From positions 1 through 47,289 of the forward strand of contig CACZPU010000125.1 in assembly GCA_902783165.1 (NCBI GenBank): a stretch of DNA of 47,289 nt, read 5' to 3'. This DNA is from an uncultured Prevotellaceae bacterium. GTDB lineage: Bacteria > Bacteroidota > Bacteroidia > Bacteroidales > Bacteroidaceae. The position numbers and the translations under genes are program-made. Below the pieces are notes generated by a model, which saw only the letters and a program-made list of their open reading frames with translations, did not search any database and was not told the DNA's origin. How positions within the stretch are numbered: the stretch's first letter is position 1; every line of letters starts with the position of its first letter. This document shows, one piece after another, positions 6,378 to 16,103 of this stretch.

Positions 6378-8822
6378 ATGACAAACAACGAAGTGAACAA
6401 CGAACTGGGATTGGCGTGGGACTTTGTGGCTAATACAGGAACCAGCATATTCATAACAGGAAAAGCTGGTACAGGAAAAACCACTTTCTTGAAAACACTA
6501 AAAGAGAAATTGTCCAAACGGTTGGTGGTGGTGGCTCCTACTGGTGTTGCGGCCATTAATGCCGGAGGCGTAACTATACACTCGTTCTTCCAACTGCCTC
6601 TATCGCCTTATGTTCCAGAAGCATCGTATAAGCAAAAGTTTGATTTCAGCAAAGAGAAACGCAACATCATCCGCACTATGGATTTACTTGTCATCGATGA
6701 AATTAGTATGGTGAGAAGCGACCTTCTTGATGCTATCGACAACGTGTTGCGACGCTATCGTAACCACCGTTTGCCTTTTGGAGGTGTACAACTGCTGATG
6801 ATTGGCGACCTACAGCAACTAGCTCCCGTTGTTACCGAACAAGATGCTCCATTGCTAAGCAAATACTATGAAACACCATTTTTCTTTGGTAGCCATGCTC
6901 TCAGCACAATTAAATATGTGACAATTGAGTTGAAGCAAGTTTACAGACAAAGCGACGAATTGTTTCTTCATCTGCTCAACAACATACGAGAAGGAAAGGC
7001 CACAAGAAACGATTTTAATATACTGAATAAGAGATATATGCCAGATTTCGAACCGAAAGACGAAGATGGATACATACGTCTCACCACACATAATCAAAAA
7101 GCACAAAACTATAACGAATCCAGACTTCAGCAACTTGAAACGTTACCCTTTACATTCCAAGCGTCTATCGAAGGGACTTTCCCGGAATATGCTTTTCCCA
7201 CCGAAACTGAGCTAACGTTGAAAGTAGGCGCGCAGGTGATGTTTGTAAAAAACGACCCATCGCCCGAGCATTTGTACTACAATGGCAAGATTGGGCACGT
7301 GACGGCCATCGCAGGGAACTCAGTCACGGTATATTGCCCAGGTGATGAAAACAACATCGATGTTCAACCCATGGAATGGGAGAACGCAAAATATGTGCTC
7401 AACGAGGAAAGCAAGGAAATTGAAGCCCACGTACAAGGCACATTTACCCAACTTCCCCTACGACTTGCGTGGGCCATCACCATTCACAAAAGTCAAGGAT
7501 TGACTTTCGAACGAGCCATTATTGATGCTAGTTTGTCGTTCGCATCCGGACAGGTATATGTAGCATTGAGCCGCTGCAAGACTCTCGAAGGAATGATACT
7601 GGCAAGTCCCATCACAGAACGCGCGGTCATTATCGATGCGCGAGTGAACCAATATATACAGAATCAAGAGGTCAACGCTGCTCAAAGTATCCAACAATTA
7701 CCTTCTCTTAAAAAGGAATACTATGTTCAACAGTTGCGCGAACTGTTCGACTTCTCCGAACTACACGAAAAGGAGGAGTGGTTGAGCCGTGTGCTCGACG
7801 AGCATTTCTTCCAGCTTTATCCTAACCTATGTCGAAAGCATCGTATAGCACTGCATGGCATCGCGACTGACATTGTCAGCATAGCTGAAAAGTGGACATC
7901 TATAATCAACAGCATGCCATCAGAGGAACTTCACTCCAAACCGTTTCTACAACGGGTTGGCAAGAGCTCCTGTTATTTTCAGAAGACACTTGCAGACATC
8001 ATGCAGGCATTGCTCGATGAAACTACGGTCACTATAGACAACAAGGCAATCAAGAAGAAATTCGATGAAGCAAAGGCTGACATCTCTGTTACCTATGAAA
8101 TGAAGCTTCGCATACTTAGGATGATTCATGAGGAAGGCTTCACCACAACAAACTATCTGAGATTCAAAGCTAAGGCAGCTATCGAAGCAATTGAAGAAAC
8201 CAACCCTCAGAAACATAAGCGTAGAAAGAATGCGGTCACGATGGAGGGTGTCAAGCATCCGGAACTATACAAGCGCCTGTTATTGTGGCGTGAGAAAAAG
8301 GCAGATATGCAAGGCATTAACCCAAACAATATTATTCAAATGCGTGCAATTATCAACATCGTGAACTTTTTGCCCGCTGATATTCCGTCGTTGCTTGCCG
8401 TACAATATGTGGGACGTGCCTTTGTGAATAAATATGGCGGGGATGCAGTGGGCATCGTAAACACTTACCTTGTACAAAACAACTTGAAAGGCAATTCCAT
8501 AACCGAAATCAAGAAAGAGAAGAAACAAAAGCCTGAGGTGTCTGAAACCTACCAGATTACCTTCGACATGTACCAGCAAGGCAAACGACCAGAACAAATA
8601 GCTGCTGAGCGTGGTTATTCGCTCTCCACCATCTTGAGCCACTTGGCTTTTTATGTAAAACAGGGTCAGTTGCCTTTGTCTGACTTCGTAACGCAGGCAC
8701 AGCAACATGCGATTTTGCAAGCTATAAGTCGTGTTGGAACCAAGCATGGACTAACCGCGATTAAGAACAACTGTTCTGAGGATGTAACATACGACCAAAT
8801 CAAGATGATGCTCCCGAAATAA
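6378..8822 (+). CDS. Pif1-like SF1 helicase with HRDC and RQC-like HTH C-terminal domains
   Basis: The 814-aa protein starts with a Pif1/RecD-type helicase core. It has Walker A GKAGTGKT (residues 28-35), a Walker B segment VIDEISM (about 107-113), GDLQQLAPV (about 137), and a late motif TIHKSQGLTF with VALSRCK (about 367-400). A linker follows, then a module around residues 630-700 that reads like an HRDC domain (YKRLLLWREKKAD, then NFLPADIPSLLAV). The end, about 725-810, resembles the HTH_40/RQC-type winged helix found at RecQ C-termini (AAERGYSLSTILSHL). Pif1-type enzymes unwind DNA 5' to 3' and resolve G-quadruplexes or replication blocks. HRDC and RQC modules normally give RecQ helicases structure selectivity. 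The role here is inferred as replication or repair; no partner gene is adjacent. Confidence 0.88.
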   Translation: MTNNEVNNELGLAWDFVANTGTSIFITGKAGTGKTTFLKTLKEKLSKRLVVVAPTGVAAINAGGVTIHSFFQLPLSPYVPEASYKQKFDFSKEKRNIIRTMDLLVIDEISMVRSDLLDAIDNVLRRYRNHRLPFGGVQLLMIGDLQQLAPVVTEQDAPLLSKYYETPFFFGSHALSTIKYVTIELKQVYRQSDELFLHLLNNIREGKATRNDFNILNKRYMPDFEPKDEDGYIRLTTHNQKAQNYNESRLQQLETLPFTFQASIEGTFPEYAFPTETELTLKVGAQVMFVKNDPSPEHLYYNGKIGHVTAIAGNSVTVYCPGDENNIDVQPMEWENAKYVLNEESKEIEAHVQGTFTQLPLRLAWAITIHKSQGLTFERAIIDASLSFASGQVYVALSRCKTLEGMILASPITERAVIIDARVNQYIQNQEVNAAQSIQQLPSLKKEYYVQQLRELFDFSELHEKEEWLSRVLDEHFFQLYPNLCRKHRIALHGIATDIVSIAEKWTSIINSMPSEELHSKPFLQRVGKSSCYFQKTLADIMQALLDETTVTIDNKAIKKKFDEAKADISVTYEMKLRILRMIHEEGFTTTNYLRFKAKAAIEAIEETNPQKHKRRKNAVTMEGVKHPELYKRLLLWREKKADMQGINPNNIIQMRAIINIVNFLPADIPSLLAVQYVGRAFVNKYGGDAVGIVNTYLVQNNLKGNSITEIKKEKKQKPEVSETYQITFDMYQQGKRPEQIAAERGYSLSTILSHLAFYVKQGQLPLSDFVTQAQQHAILQAISRVGTKHGLTAIKNNCSEDVTYDQIKMMLPK

Positions 8823-8937
8823 TATAATATTACTCAAATAATTATGTAATTCATAAAATGGACTTGACAATAGCAGGCGAAAAGAGTAATGGTAGTTAAA
8901 TGGAGTTAAGAAATTACCCCAATTGAATTTTTTTAGT

Positions 8938-8945
8938 TACCTTTG
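8938..8945 (+). promoter_or_regulatory. Possible -7 box for the sigma/anti-sigma locus
   Basis: TACCTTTG matches TAnnTTTG 45 nt before the sigma-factor ATG. The expected TTTG at 19-20 nt upstream is missing (a TTG sits only 12 nt away), so the promoter is weak or uses another factor. Confidence 0.45.
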
Positions 8946-8989
8946 CATTTAACTCAAATGTTTAGAGAGAGTCGAGAATTACAGGGAGT

Positions 8990-9523
8990 ATGTCAAGCAA
9001 TCCACCAATGGACACAGCAGCCGCCATATTGAGACAAGAATTTGGAGAGTTGTATAAGAACAGCTATTCCAAACTGTTTTATTGCTCTCTCGACATCGTG
9101 AACGATGAGGAATGGGCAAAGGATATTGTAGGTGAAGTGTTCAGCAAGACATGGTCCATGTATGATAAGTTGCGAGGCACCGATGTCGACTCCTATTTAT
9201 ATATTTCTGTCCGTAACCGTAGCATTGACCATGTTCGTCGCCAGCATGCCATGATTGGGCACCACAAGATATTTTTGGAGATAGAGCGAGAGTGGTACAA
9301 TCATCATCCTGACGAGACGGAAGAAGAAATCCGGTATATGCACCAGATAGTAAACGAACTTCCCGAAAGGCAGAGACACATTTTCCATCAATGTTATCTA
9401 AAAGGGAAACGCTATGCTGACATGGCTTGTGAAATGCAATTGAGCGAAGCGTCTATTCATAAATACATGGTTAAGTCGTTTGCCTATATCCGAGAAAAGT
9501 TTAAAAAATATAAAAGAGAATAA
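8990..9523 (+). CDS. ECF RNA polymerase sigma-70 factor (FecI-like)
   Basis: This 177-aa regulator directs RNA polymerase to the promoters of a surface-uptake locus when its anti-sigma partner releases it. Region 2 is seen in LYKNSYSKLFYCSLDIVNDEEWAKDIVGEVF and onward (about residues 20-85, here in part), with the VRNRSIDHVRR segment. Region 4 lies in LPERQRHIFHQCYLKGKRYADMA followed by SEASIHKYMVKSFAYI (about 125-172). The context FecR-SusC-SusD directly downstream supports the FecI-like role. Translation starts at 8990; the alternative Met at 9008 would lose only six residues. Confidence 0.93.
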   Translation: MSSNPPMDTAAAILRQEFGELYKNSYSKLFYCSLDIVNDEEWAKDIVGEVFSKTWSMYDKLRGTDVDSYLYISVRNRSIDHVRRQHAMIGHHKIFLEIEREWYNHHPDETEEEIRYMHQIVNELPERQRHIFHQCYLKGKRYADMACEMQLSEASIHKYMVKSFAYIREKFKKYKRE

Positions 9524-9569
9524 CCGAAACATAGACCTATTCGTTTTAAAGAAAAGTATTTTAAAAAAG

Positions 9570-10751
9570 ATGAAACCTGAAAAGCAGCGCGACATAGATC
9601 TTGTCATGATTCTTGACAATCCGTCGGAGTTCTCTGAAGAAGAGCTTCAACGGTTCTTCGCCAACGAGGAGAACCGATTGGAATACATTGCCGTAAGGCG
9701 GGCTCAGCAGGCCGTAAGGCGGGAGGACGCAACAGTCCCTGACACAGATGAACTTTGGGAGAGGTTTGTGCGTTCAACGATTGAGCAAATAAATGAACCA
9801 GAAAGACACCAGCATAGATATACCACCCTGCTCAAATATATGATTGCTGCACTCAGTGGTGCTGCAGCCATGCTGTTGTTTGTTATTGCTTACAATTATT
9901 TTACAGAGAAAGAAGGCGTCGAAGGCCAATTGGTGGTTATGGAATACGATGAAAGTCCACAGAACCTCACCATGCTGATTGACGGTAAGAACGAGCAAAC
10001 CATTAAGCCTCAAGATTCCATATCTTTCTTCAAAGGAGTGCAGGGGAAAAAAATGCAAGAGATGACATTCTCCAACAATACACGAGGAGCAAATTCTTCA
10101 ATCAAACAAAAAGATGGCATGCGCACACTGAAAACACCTCGAGGCATGGACTTGAAAGTGATTCTGCCCGATGGCTCTGAGGTATGGCTCAATGCAGAGA
10201 GCTCACTTGAGTTTCCCACATCATTTGCCAACGCGCGCAATGTTGTCCTGAATGGCGAGGCGTATTTTAAGGTGGCGCACAATGAGAGCAGTCCATTTAT
10301 CGTGAGCACTAATAAGATGAACGTTAAAGTGCTTGGCACGGAATTTAACTTCCGCAATTATCCAACAGAGTGCACACAAGTGGCATTGGTAAAAGGTTCC
10401 GTGGAGATTCTGAATGCCGACAATACATCGACCAGCATCGTAATATATCCTGGCCAAGGGGCCAACATCGACAAGGAGGGTCGGATAAATGTTCACGCAG
10501 TTGACACCTATGCCGCTATTCAATGGACAGAAGGGTTCTTCTACTTCCAGAACCAAACTCTTGTCACTGCTCTTCAGGAAATAGGACGCTGGTATAATGT
10601 AGGAGTGGTGTTTGAAAACACAGAGTGTTTGAACGAGAAAATTCACTTTAGCGCTCTTCGTAAGGAAACGCTCCAACAGACCCTCGACAAACTGAACAAA
10701 CTTCTTCACACAAATATTACTGCATACGGAAAAAATATCATTGTCAGGTAA
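9570..10751 (+). CDS. FecR-family anti-sigma factor
   Basis: This inner-membrane anti-sigma holds the ECF factor in the cytoplasm and reads the state of the outer-membrane transporter through its periplasmic part. The 393-aa protein has a cytoplasmic N-terminal part, one membrane segment near residues 90-110 (MIAALSGAAAMLLFVIAYNYF), then a FecR domain (TPRGMDLKVILPDGSEVWLNAES, about 185-290, quoted in part). A C-terminal DUF4974-type module (residues about 320-393) follows. I chose the ATG at 9570, 46 nt after the sigma stop. The frame stays open back to an ATG at 9480 that would overlap the sigma gene and add 30 residues of low similarity to the family, which I think less likely. Confidence 0.92.
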   Translation: MKPEKQRDIDLVMILDNPSEFSEEELQRFFANEENRLEYIAVRRAQQAVRREDATVPDTDELWERFVRSTIEQINEPERHQHRYTTLLKYMIAALSGAAAMLLFVIAYNYFTEKEGVEGQLVVMEYDESPQNLTMLIDGKNEQTIKPQDSISFFKGVQGKKMQEMTFSNNTRGANSSIKQKDGMRTLKTPRGMDLKVILPDGSEVWLNAESSLEFPTSFANARNVVLNGEAYFKVAHNESSPFIVSTNKMNVKVLGTEFNFRNYPTECTQVALVKGSVEILNADNTSTSIVIYPGQGANIDKEGRINVHAVDTYAAIQWTEGFFYFQNQTLVTALQEIGRWYNVGVVFENTECLNEKIHFSALRKETLQQTLDKLNKLLHTNITAYGKNIIVR

Positions 10752-10828
10752 TATTTTTCTGCATTCGCGGTAACCGATGATGCTTTTCATTCGTTTTCAA
10801 GCAAACAGTTTAACAACAAAAAGCATCT

Positions 10829-13800
10829 ATGCAAAAGCTATTAACCCTTAAAACATTCATGAATATGACGATAGCCATATTCATGCTATGCTGCATTCCG
10901 CTCAACGTAAGCGCACAGACAGCATCGAAACTAATCACATGTAAATGCAAAAACATCAAATTGTCAGACGCTCTACGCAACATTGAACGCCAATCGGGCT
11001 ACTACCGTGTTCAGTTTACTTATTCCGATGTGGACAATATGACTGCAAGTAGTGACATTTCTGGCCTGACAGCTCCCGATGCTGTTCGCCTGCTCATTAA
11101 AGACAAACCGCTGGAATGTAGCGTTCAGAATCAGTTTATATATATTAATAAGGTAAAGCAAGCTCCTTCTGGCAAGGGTGGAAGAAAAACCATCAGTGGT
11201 AAAGTGACCGACTCAAACAAAGATCCTCTGCCTGGAGTCAATGTCACAATCAAAGGAACAAATGACGGCACGTCAACCGATACCAACGGAAACTACATGC
11301 TGAATGTTCCTAACGACGACGCGGTAGTTGTTTTCCGTTTTGTTGGAATGAATCCATACCAGACAAATGTCAAGGGCAAAACCAACATCAATGTGGTAAT
11401 GAAGGATGCGACTATCGAATTGGAGGAAGCCGTTGTGGTAAGCACCGGATACCAGAAAATAAGCAAGGAGCGTAGCACTGCCTCCTATGGTTTTGTCGAT
11501 AGCAAGAAATTGACTCAGCAAATGCACAAAGACATCAATTCGGCACTAGAAGGCCAAGTAGCCGGCTTGCGCATGGACATCAACCCAAACACCGGTGAGA
11601 ACAAGCCTATTCTCCGTGGAATCGGTACTTTCTCAAACAATGTAGGCACTCAACCTCTGATTGTCGTTGACGAAATGGCTACTAATCTTACCCTCGATGA
11701 AATTAACCCATACAATGTAGAGTCTGTAACTGTGCTGAAAGATGCTGCCGCTGCATCAATTTATGGAGCACTTGCAGCTAATGGCGTGATTGTGGTAACA
11801 ACCAAACAGGCCAAAGAGTCTGGCGTGATACTTGACGTGAATGCCGACTGGTATATCAGCACAAAGCCCACATTCAAAAGTATGCACTATGCCAACACCA
11901 GCGATTATCTATCATTCCAAACAGAAATGTATAAGGCTCGCGTGGCCAATGCTGGTGGAGAAGAAACCTTCTTCAACACAATGGGTACCAACTACTATAG
12001 CCCACTTTACCAGCTTTATCGCGACCAGGCTGAAGGGATTATTTCCGATAACGAAGTGAACCAAACTCTCGCTCAGTGGCGCAACAATAACTTCTACGAC
12101 CAATTCCGTGACAATGTATGGCGTTCTGCAGTAACACAGCGTTACAATGTAGCATTAAAGAGCCTGTCGACCAATAGTGACAACTTCGTGTCATTTAACT
12201 ATGAGCACAATAACAATAGGAAGTTGTCCGACAAGAGTAACGCTTTCTCACTTTACTACAAGGCTAATTTCAGAATCAAGAAATGGCTTTTGCTTAGAGC
12301 TGGTATTGACACCAGAATCACCAAAAGCGAGGATGCCGATATGAATATTGACCAAAACATTCAGGAACCATTCACTACTATCTATGACAACAACGGTAAT
12401 CTTGTCTACCAACCATATGCCAATGTAGGAGGATACATCGGTAGTGCAACTAATGGCAGCAACATCGCACTCTACAAAGACAACCCAATATTCATGCCAT
12501 TCACATTCAACGTGATGGATGTTCTTCATGAAAACATTGGCAGCTCTCGCAATCTCCGCATTCGTCCGTTCGTCAATGCCGAGGTGCGTTTTCTCAAGAT
12601 GTTCCGCTACAACATGATGTTCCAATATGAGTGGGCCGACAGAAAATTCGAAATGACAAGCGACAAAGACAGCTACGCCATGCGCATGTCTCACAATGCT
12701 CTGGTTGATCCCAATGGACAGTCGCAACTGCCCGAAGGAGCAAGATACTATCAACTCGCGTCTACATCGAAACGCTATACATTCCGCAATCAATTGAATT
12801 TCGATAAAACCTTTGGTCAACACTCTGTGAATGCTATTACCGGCCTTGAGTTCCGCCAGAATAGAATCCCCATGAACGTAGAACAACTCATCTACGGATT
12901 CAATCCGCAATCTCTTTCAGGTCAGCGTTCTGATTGGGAATCTCTCAACACTACAGGATTGGAAAGCATGCTATTGGGAAAAAATGTCAAAGTGAGTAGC
13001 CCTGCTCCTGTCAAATCTGACGTTTTCCATCGTTACGCATCGTTCTATGCCAATGCTTCATATTCCTATCAATACAAGTATAGTCTCACAGGTAGCGTTC
13101 GTTGGGACGAAGCTGACTTGTTCGGATTGGATACAAAAGAGCAGAAGCACCCATTATGGTCTATAGGTGCTGGATGGAATATCACTGGTGAAAAATTCAT
13201 GGAAAAGGTTTCTTGGGTTGACTATTTGAAGTTGCGTGCTACTTATGGTATTAATGGTAATGTTGACCAAAGCAGCACTACCTATTTCATTGCCAAATAC
13301 AAGACCATTTCAACTAGTTTGCAGCCAATAGGCTTTACCTATCTTGACTATGACAATGACGACCTTCCCAACCCGAAACTACGCTGGGAAAAAACAGCAA
13401 CAACAAATATCGGACTCGATTTCCGTTTGTTCAACCGTCTGTCGGGAAGTATCGAATACTACAACCGCTATGGTAGCGACCTGCTTGTTCGCCGTTACAT
13501 GGATTCTACACTTGGAGCAACAAGCCGTGTGGTAAACAATGGTGAAATACGCAACCGAGGCATTGAATTCTCCCTTAGCGCTAGCATCATTAACACTAAG
13601 AACTGGAATATCTCTGTCAGTTTGATACACGCTCACAACAATAACGAGGTGAAGGCTGTTGACGAGGATCCTACATGGGGCGCCAGCAACTACATCCTCT
13701 CACCAACAAACTATTTCAAGAGGGGAACAGGTTTCAACACTCTTTGGGCTTATCGCTTGAGCCGAGTGGTAAACGGCTATCCCGTCATTATCGACCAGAA

Positions 13801-14407
13801 TGGTAAGGAAATGGCAGAATTCGACGCAAATGGCAATGTTACCAGCGTTACGACAACCTCGACTCTAAAGGGAACCGATGCGTTGGTCAACATGGGATCG
13901 CTCACACCTAAATACAATGGTTCATTCGGACTGAACCTTCGATTCAAAGAATTGGAACTGAATGCGCTTTTTGTCTATGCTGGCGGAAACAAGTTGAGAC
14001 TTGATGTGGCCGACCTTTCTGAAGGTGGCTATACCATGCGCGACACACATATTCTTGACCGTTGGACAAATGCCAACAACGAAGGTGTGCGGCTCTATCT
14101 CGATATGGATGCAACAGGACGCCAGTATGCAAGCAATTTTAATGAATGGTGGAAATATTGTGACCAGCAAGTCAAGTCTGCAGACTACTTGAAGATGCGT
14201 AGCATTAGTATGGCCTATAATTTACCAAAATTGTTGTGCGAAAAGATTGGTATCAACTCTGCCAAACTTACATTCCAAATAAACAATCTCTTCTATTGGT
14301 GCAAGGCAGGCAAGGATATCGATCCCGAATCGTATGGTCTGAATTCTGGCACACGTACAGTTACACAACCTCGCACTTTCTCCATTGGTTTTTCAACAAG
14401 TTTCTAA
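10829..14407 (+). CDS. SusC/RagA-family TonB-dependent transporter with N-terminal STN signalling domain
   Basis: This outer-membrane barrel imports a substrate delivered by its SusD partner, powered by TonB. The 1192-aa protein has a signal peptide (cleaved after NVSAQ, about residue 30) and an STN domain (about 38-110; LSDALRNIERQSGYY). A carboxypeptidase-regulatory-like Ig domain follows (about 123-205; GKVTDSNKDPLPGVNVTIKG). The plug starts with EEAVVVSTGYQ (about 205-330) and the rest is the barrel, ending in the aromatic SIGFSTSF. The STN domain, absent from plain SusC proteins, is the part that contacts FecR. With the two regulatory genes upstream, this is a complete cell-surface-signalling set. 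The cargo is not obvious; the downstream protease suggests peptide or protein. Confidence 0.95.
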   Translation: MQKLLTLKTFMNMTIAIFMLCCIPLNVSAQTASKLITCKCKNIKLSDALRNIERQSGYYRVQFTYSDVDNMTASSDISGLTAPDAVRLLIKDKPLECSVQNQFIYINKVKQAPSGKGGRKTISGKVTDSNKDPLPGVNVTIKGTNDGTSTDTNGNYMLNVPNDDAVVVFRFVGMNPYQTNVKGKTNINVVMKDATIELEEAVVVSTGYQKISKERSTASYGFVDSKKLTQQMHKDINSALEGQVAGLRMDINPNTGENKPILRGIGTFSNNVGTQPLIVVDEMATNLTLDEINPYNVESVTVLKDAAAASIYGALAANGVIVVTTKQAKESGVILDVNADWYISTKPTFKSMHYANTSDYLSFQTEMYKARVANAGGEETFFNTMGTNYYSPLYQLYRDQAEGIISDNEVNQTLAQWRNNNFYDQFRDNVWRSAVTQRYNVALKSLSTNSDNFVSFNYEHNNNRKLSDKSNAFSLYYKANFRIKKWLLLRAGIDTRITKSEDADMNIDQNIQEPFTTIYDNNGNLVYQPYANVGGYIGSATNGSNIALYKDNPIFMPFTFNVMDVLHENIGSSRNLRIRPFVNAEVRFLKMFRYNMMFQYEWADRKFEMTSDKDSYAMRMSHNALVDPNGQSQLPEGARYYQLASTSKRYTFRNQLNFDKTFGQHSVNAITGLEFRQNRIPMNVEQLIYGFNPQSLSGQRSDWESLNTTGLESMLLGKNVKVSSPAPVKSDVFHRYASFYANASYSYQYKYSLTGSVRWDEADLFGLDTKEQKHPLWSIGAGWNITGEKFMEKVSWVDYLKLRATYGINGNVDQSSTTYFIAKYKTISTSLQPIGFTYLDYDNDDLPNPKLRWEKTATTNIGLDFRLFNRLSGSIEYYNRYGSDLLVRRYMDSTLGATSRVVNNGEIRNRGIEFSLSASIINTKNWNISVSLIHAHNNNEVKAVDEDPTWGASNYILSPTNYFKRGTGFNTLWAYRLSRVVNGYPVIIDQNGKEMAEFDANGNVTSVTTTSTLKGTDALVNMGSLTPKYNGSFGLNLRFKELELNALFVYAGGNKLRLDVADLSEGGYTMRDTHILDRWTNANNEGVRLYLDMDATGRQYASNFNEWWKYCDQQVKSADYLKMRSISMAYNLPKLLCEKIGINSAKLTFQINNLFYWCKAGKDIDPESYGLNSGTRTVTQPRTFSIGFSTSF

Positions 14408-14427
14408 TTCAATAAAAGATAATTATC

Positions 14428-15867
14428 ATGCGTAAACTATTATATTCCATACTGTTCGTTGCTGTAGCCATGTTTGCCGCATGCGACGACTATATTGACA
14501 TTACGCCAAAGGGAGCCATCACCGTTGATTCGGCTTACACTTATTATGAACTCGTAGTTTTCCCCAACCGAACTTATTGGCCGACGAGTTTTGCTCTGCT
14601 TACCGACGACTCTTATGCCCGTGAAGGTAATATCATTGGTAATGAGAACACTTCACTGGATGGCATCAATTTTACTTTCAATGAGAATGCCAACCGCAAG
14701 GAACTGGCACAGAACAATCTATACGAAAATGCTTACATGTACATCTTGCGCTATAACATCATTATAGACAATATTGACGACAGCTATGGTAACGACGATA
14801 TCAAGAAATTGGGCAAAGCAGAGGCTAGACTTTTGCGGGCTTGGGAGCATTTTGTGGTATTGAACAACTATGCCAAGGCATACGACCCAGCCACAGCAAA
14901 GACAGATGGAGGAATTGTTATCATGGACAAATATGACTTGGAGGCTTCTCCAAATAAATCAACAGTGGAGGAGACGTATCAGTTCATCATGAAGGAAATC
15001 AACGAAGCTCTTCCTTATCTGCAGGAGAAACCGCTCAACCTCGGACACCCCTCACTAGCTTATGGTTACGGACTGAAATCGCTTGTTTGTCTTTTCCATC
15101 GTGACTGGCAGGAAGCAAAGGATGCTGCCGAGAAATGTCTGAGTTTGAACAATGCTCTTGTCGACTATACTACCATCTCCAAGGTAACCAGCAATACAGA
15201 TTATCGCTATACTGGTGGAAAAAGTGGCAATCCTGAAGTTCTTGATGCAACTACTGCTTCCGTAGGCTTTACTGGCTCTATCGCTTATAATTATGGACAG
15301 ATTAGCCCCGAACTTACAGAGATGTTCGATCAAGTAAACGACCGTCGCTATTCCTTATTCTTCGTGCAGTCAGACAAGTCAAGCTATGCATACTATTACG
15401 ATTTTGGTTCTGGTGCTTCCATTTGGCAGACAACAGCCACTCTCAACCGTTTCTACTATGCTACCGTCGGTTTGAGAACTGCAGAAGTCATGCTTATTGC
15501 TGCTGAAGCAAACGCACGCTTGGGAAACAACAGTGCTGCTATGCAATACATCAACGATTTACGCATAAAGCGAATTTACGGCTACCAAGCAGAAGTCGCC
15601 CCAAGTTCTCAGACTGACATGATAAAGCTAATCATCACCGAACGTCGTAAAGAATTGTTGTTTGGATTCCATCGATTCTGGGATTTGAAACGTTTTAATA
15701 CTGAAAGTGAATACGCAAAGACCATCACACGTGTTTTTCCTGTGGTAAACAAGGAAGTGCCACAAAAGACTTACACACTGTTACCCAATTCGCGCCTATA
15801 TATCATCCCATTCCCGAAATCTGCACGCGAAAAGAATCCTAACTTGACACTGAATACAGACGAATAG
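14428..15867 (+). CDS. SusD/RagB-family outer-membrane lipoprotein
   Basis: This surface lipoprotein caps the SusC barrel and binds the substrate. The 479-aa protein has a lipoprotein signal ending in MFAAC (lipid-attachment Cys about residue 19). The alpha-helical TPR core shows the family pattern KAEARLLRAWEHFVVLNNYAKAY (in part) and, near the C-terminus, ITERRKELLFGFHRFWDLKRF. The end RLYIIPFPKSAREKNPNLT is also typical. It starts 20 nt after the SusC stop, so it is in the same operon. At 479 residues it is on the small side for the family. Confidence 0.95.
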   Translation: MRKLLYSILFVAVAMFAACDDYIDITPKGAITVDSAYTYYELVVFPNRTYWPTSFALLTDDSYAREGNIIGNENTSLDGINFTFNENANRKELAQNNLYENAYMYILRYNIIIDNIDDSYGNDDIKKLGKAEARLLRAWEHFVVLNNYAKAYDPATAKTDGGIVIMDKYDLEASPNKSTVEETYQFIMKEINEALPYLQEKPLNLGHPSLAYGYGLKSLVCLFHRDWQEAKDAAEKCLSLNNALVDYTTISKVTSNTDYRYTGGKSGNPEVLDATTASVGFTGSIAYNYGQISPELTEMFDQVNDRRYSLFFVQSDKSSYAYYYDFGSGASIWQTTATLNRFYYATVGLRTAEVMLIAAEANARLGNNSAAMQYINDLRIKRIYGYQAEVAPSSQTDMIKLIITERRKELLFGFHRFWDLKRFNTESEYAKTITRVFPVVNKEVPQKTYTLLPNSRLYIIPFPKSAREKNPNLTLNTDE

Positions 15868-15892
15868 CATCACCATATAAATTCATCAAAAA

Positions 15893-15976
15893 AAGGAGCG
15901 AATGTTATGTCAAAGTGAACCACGAAAGCAGAACGATTATCTTTCTGGTATCATTAATCTCAAACATTCGCTCCTT
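15893..15976 (+). repeat. 14-bp inverted repeat between susD and the metalloprotease gene
   Basis: AAGGAGCGAATGTT at 15893-15906 is exactly complementary to 15963-15976, with a 56-nt loop. It sits 26 nt past the SusD stop. It may be a partial terminator or an mRNA-stabilising hairpin that sets the ratio of SusCD to protease. There is only a weak T-rich tail (TTATTT) and the loop is long, so a plain intrinsic terminator is unlikely. The left arm also holds an AAGGAG and an ATG (15902) that opens a 40-codon frame ending at 16024. Confidence 0.6.
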
Positions 15977-16103
15977 ATTTGTATAAACCTCATCATAAGG
16001 AAACACAACAAACGCAAAAAATAATTAATCTTATTATACGACTGACAGCCTAAAACGTCTAAAAGAAAAAAACAATATAAATCTAAAAACTTAACGACAC
16101 ATT

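Noticed and set aside
9480-9569. Upstream start for FecR overlapping the sigma gene
   Set aside because: The added residues are not like FecR N-termini, and a good ATG lies at 9570 after the sigma stop.
12248-12910. A 220-codon frame antisense to the SusC gene
   Set aside because: The sense frame encodes a clear SusC barrel. The antisense frame is rich in Cys, His and Val as expected of a reverse shadow, and shows no motif.
15902-16024. Listing the 40-codon frame as a gene
   Set aside because: It has a start site and stop but no homology I recognise and lies over a hairpin. It is kept as a finding, not a feature.
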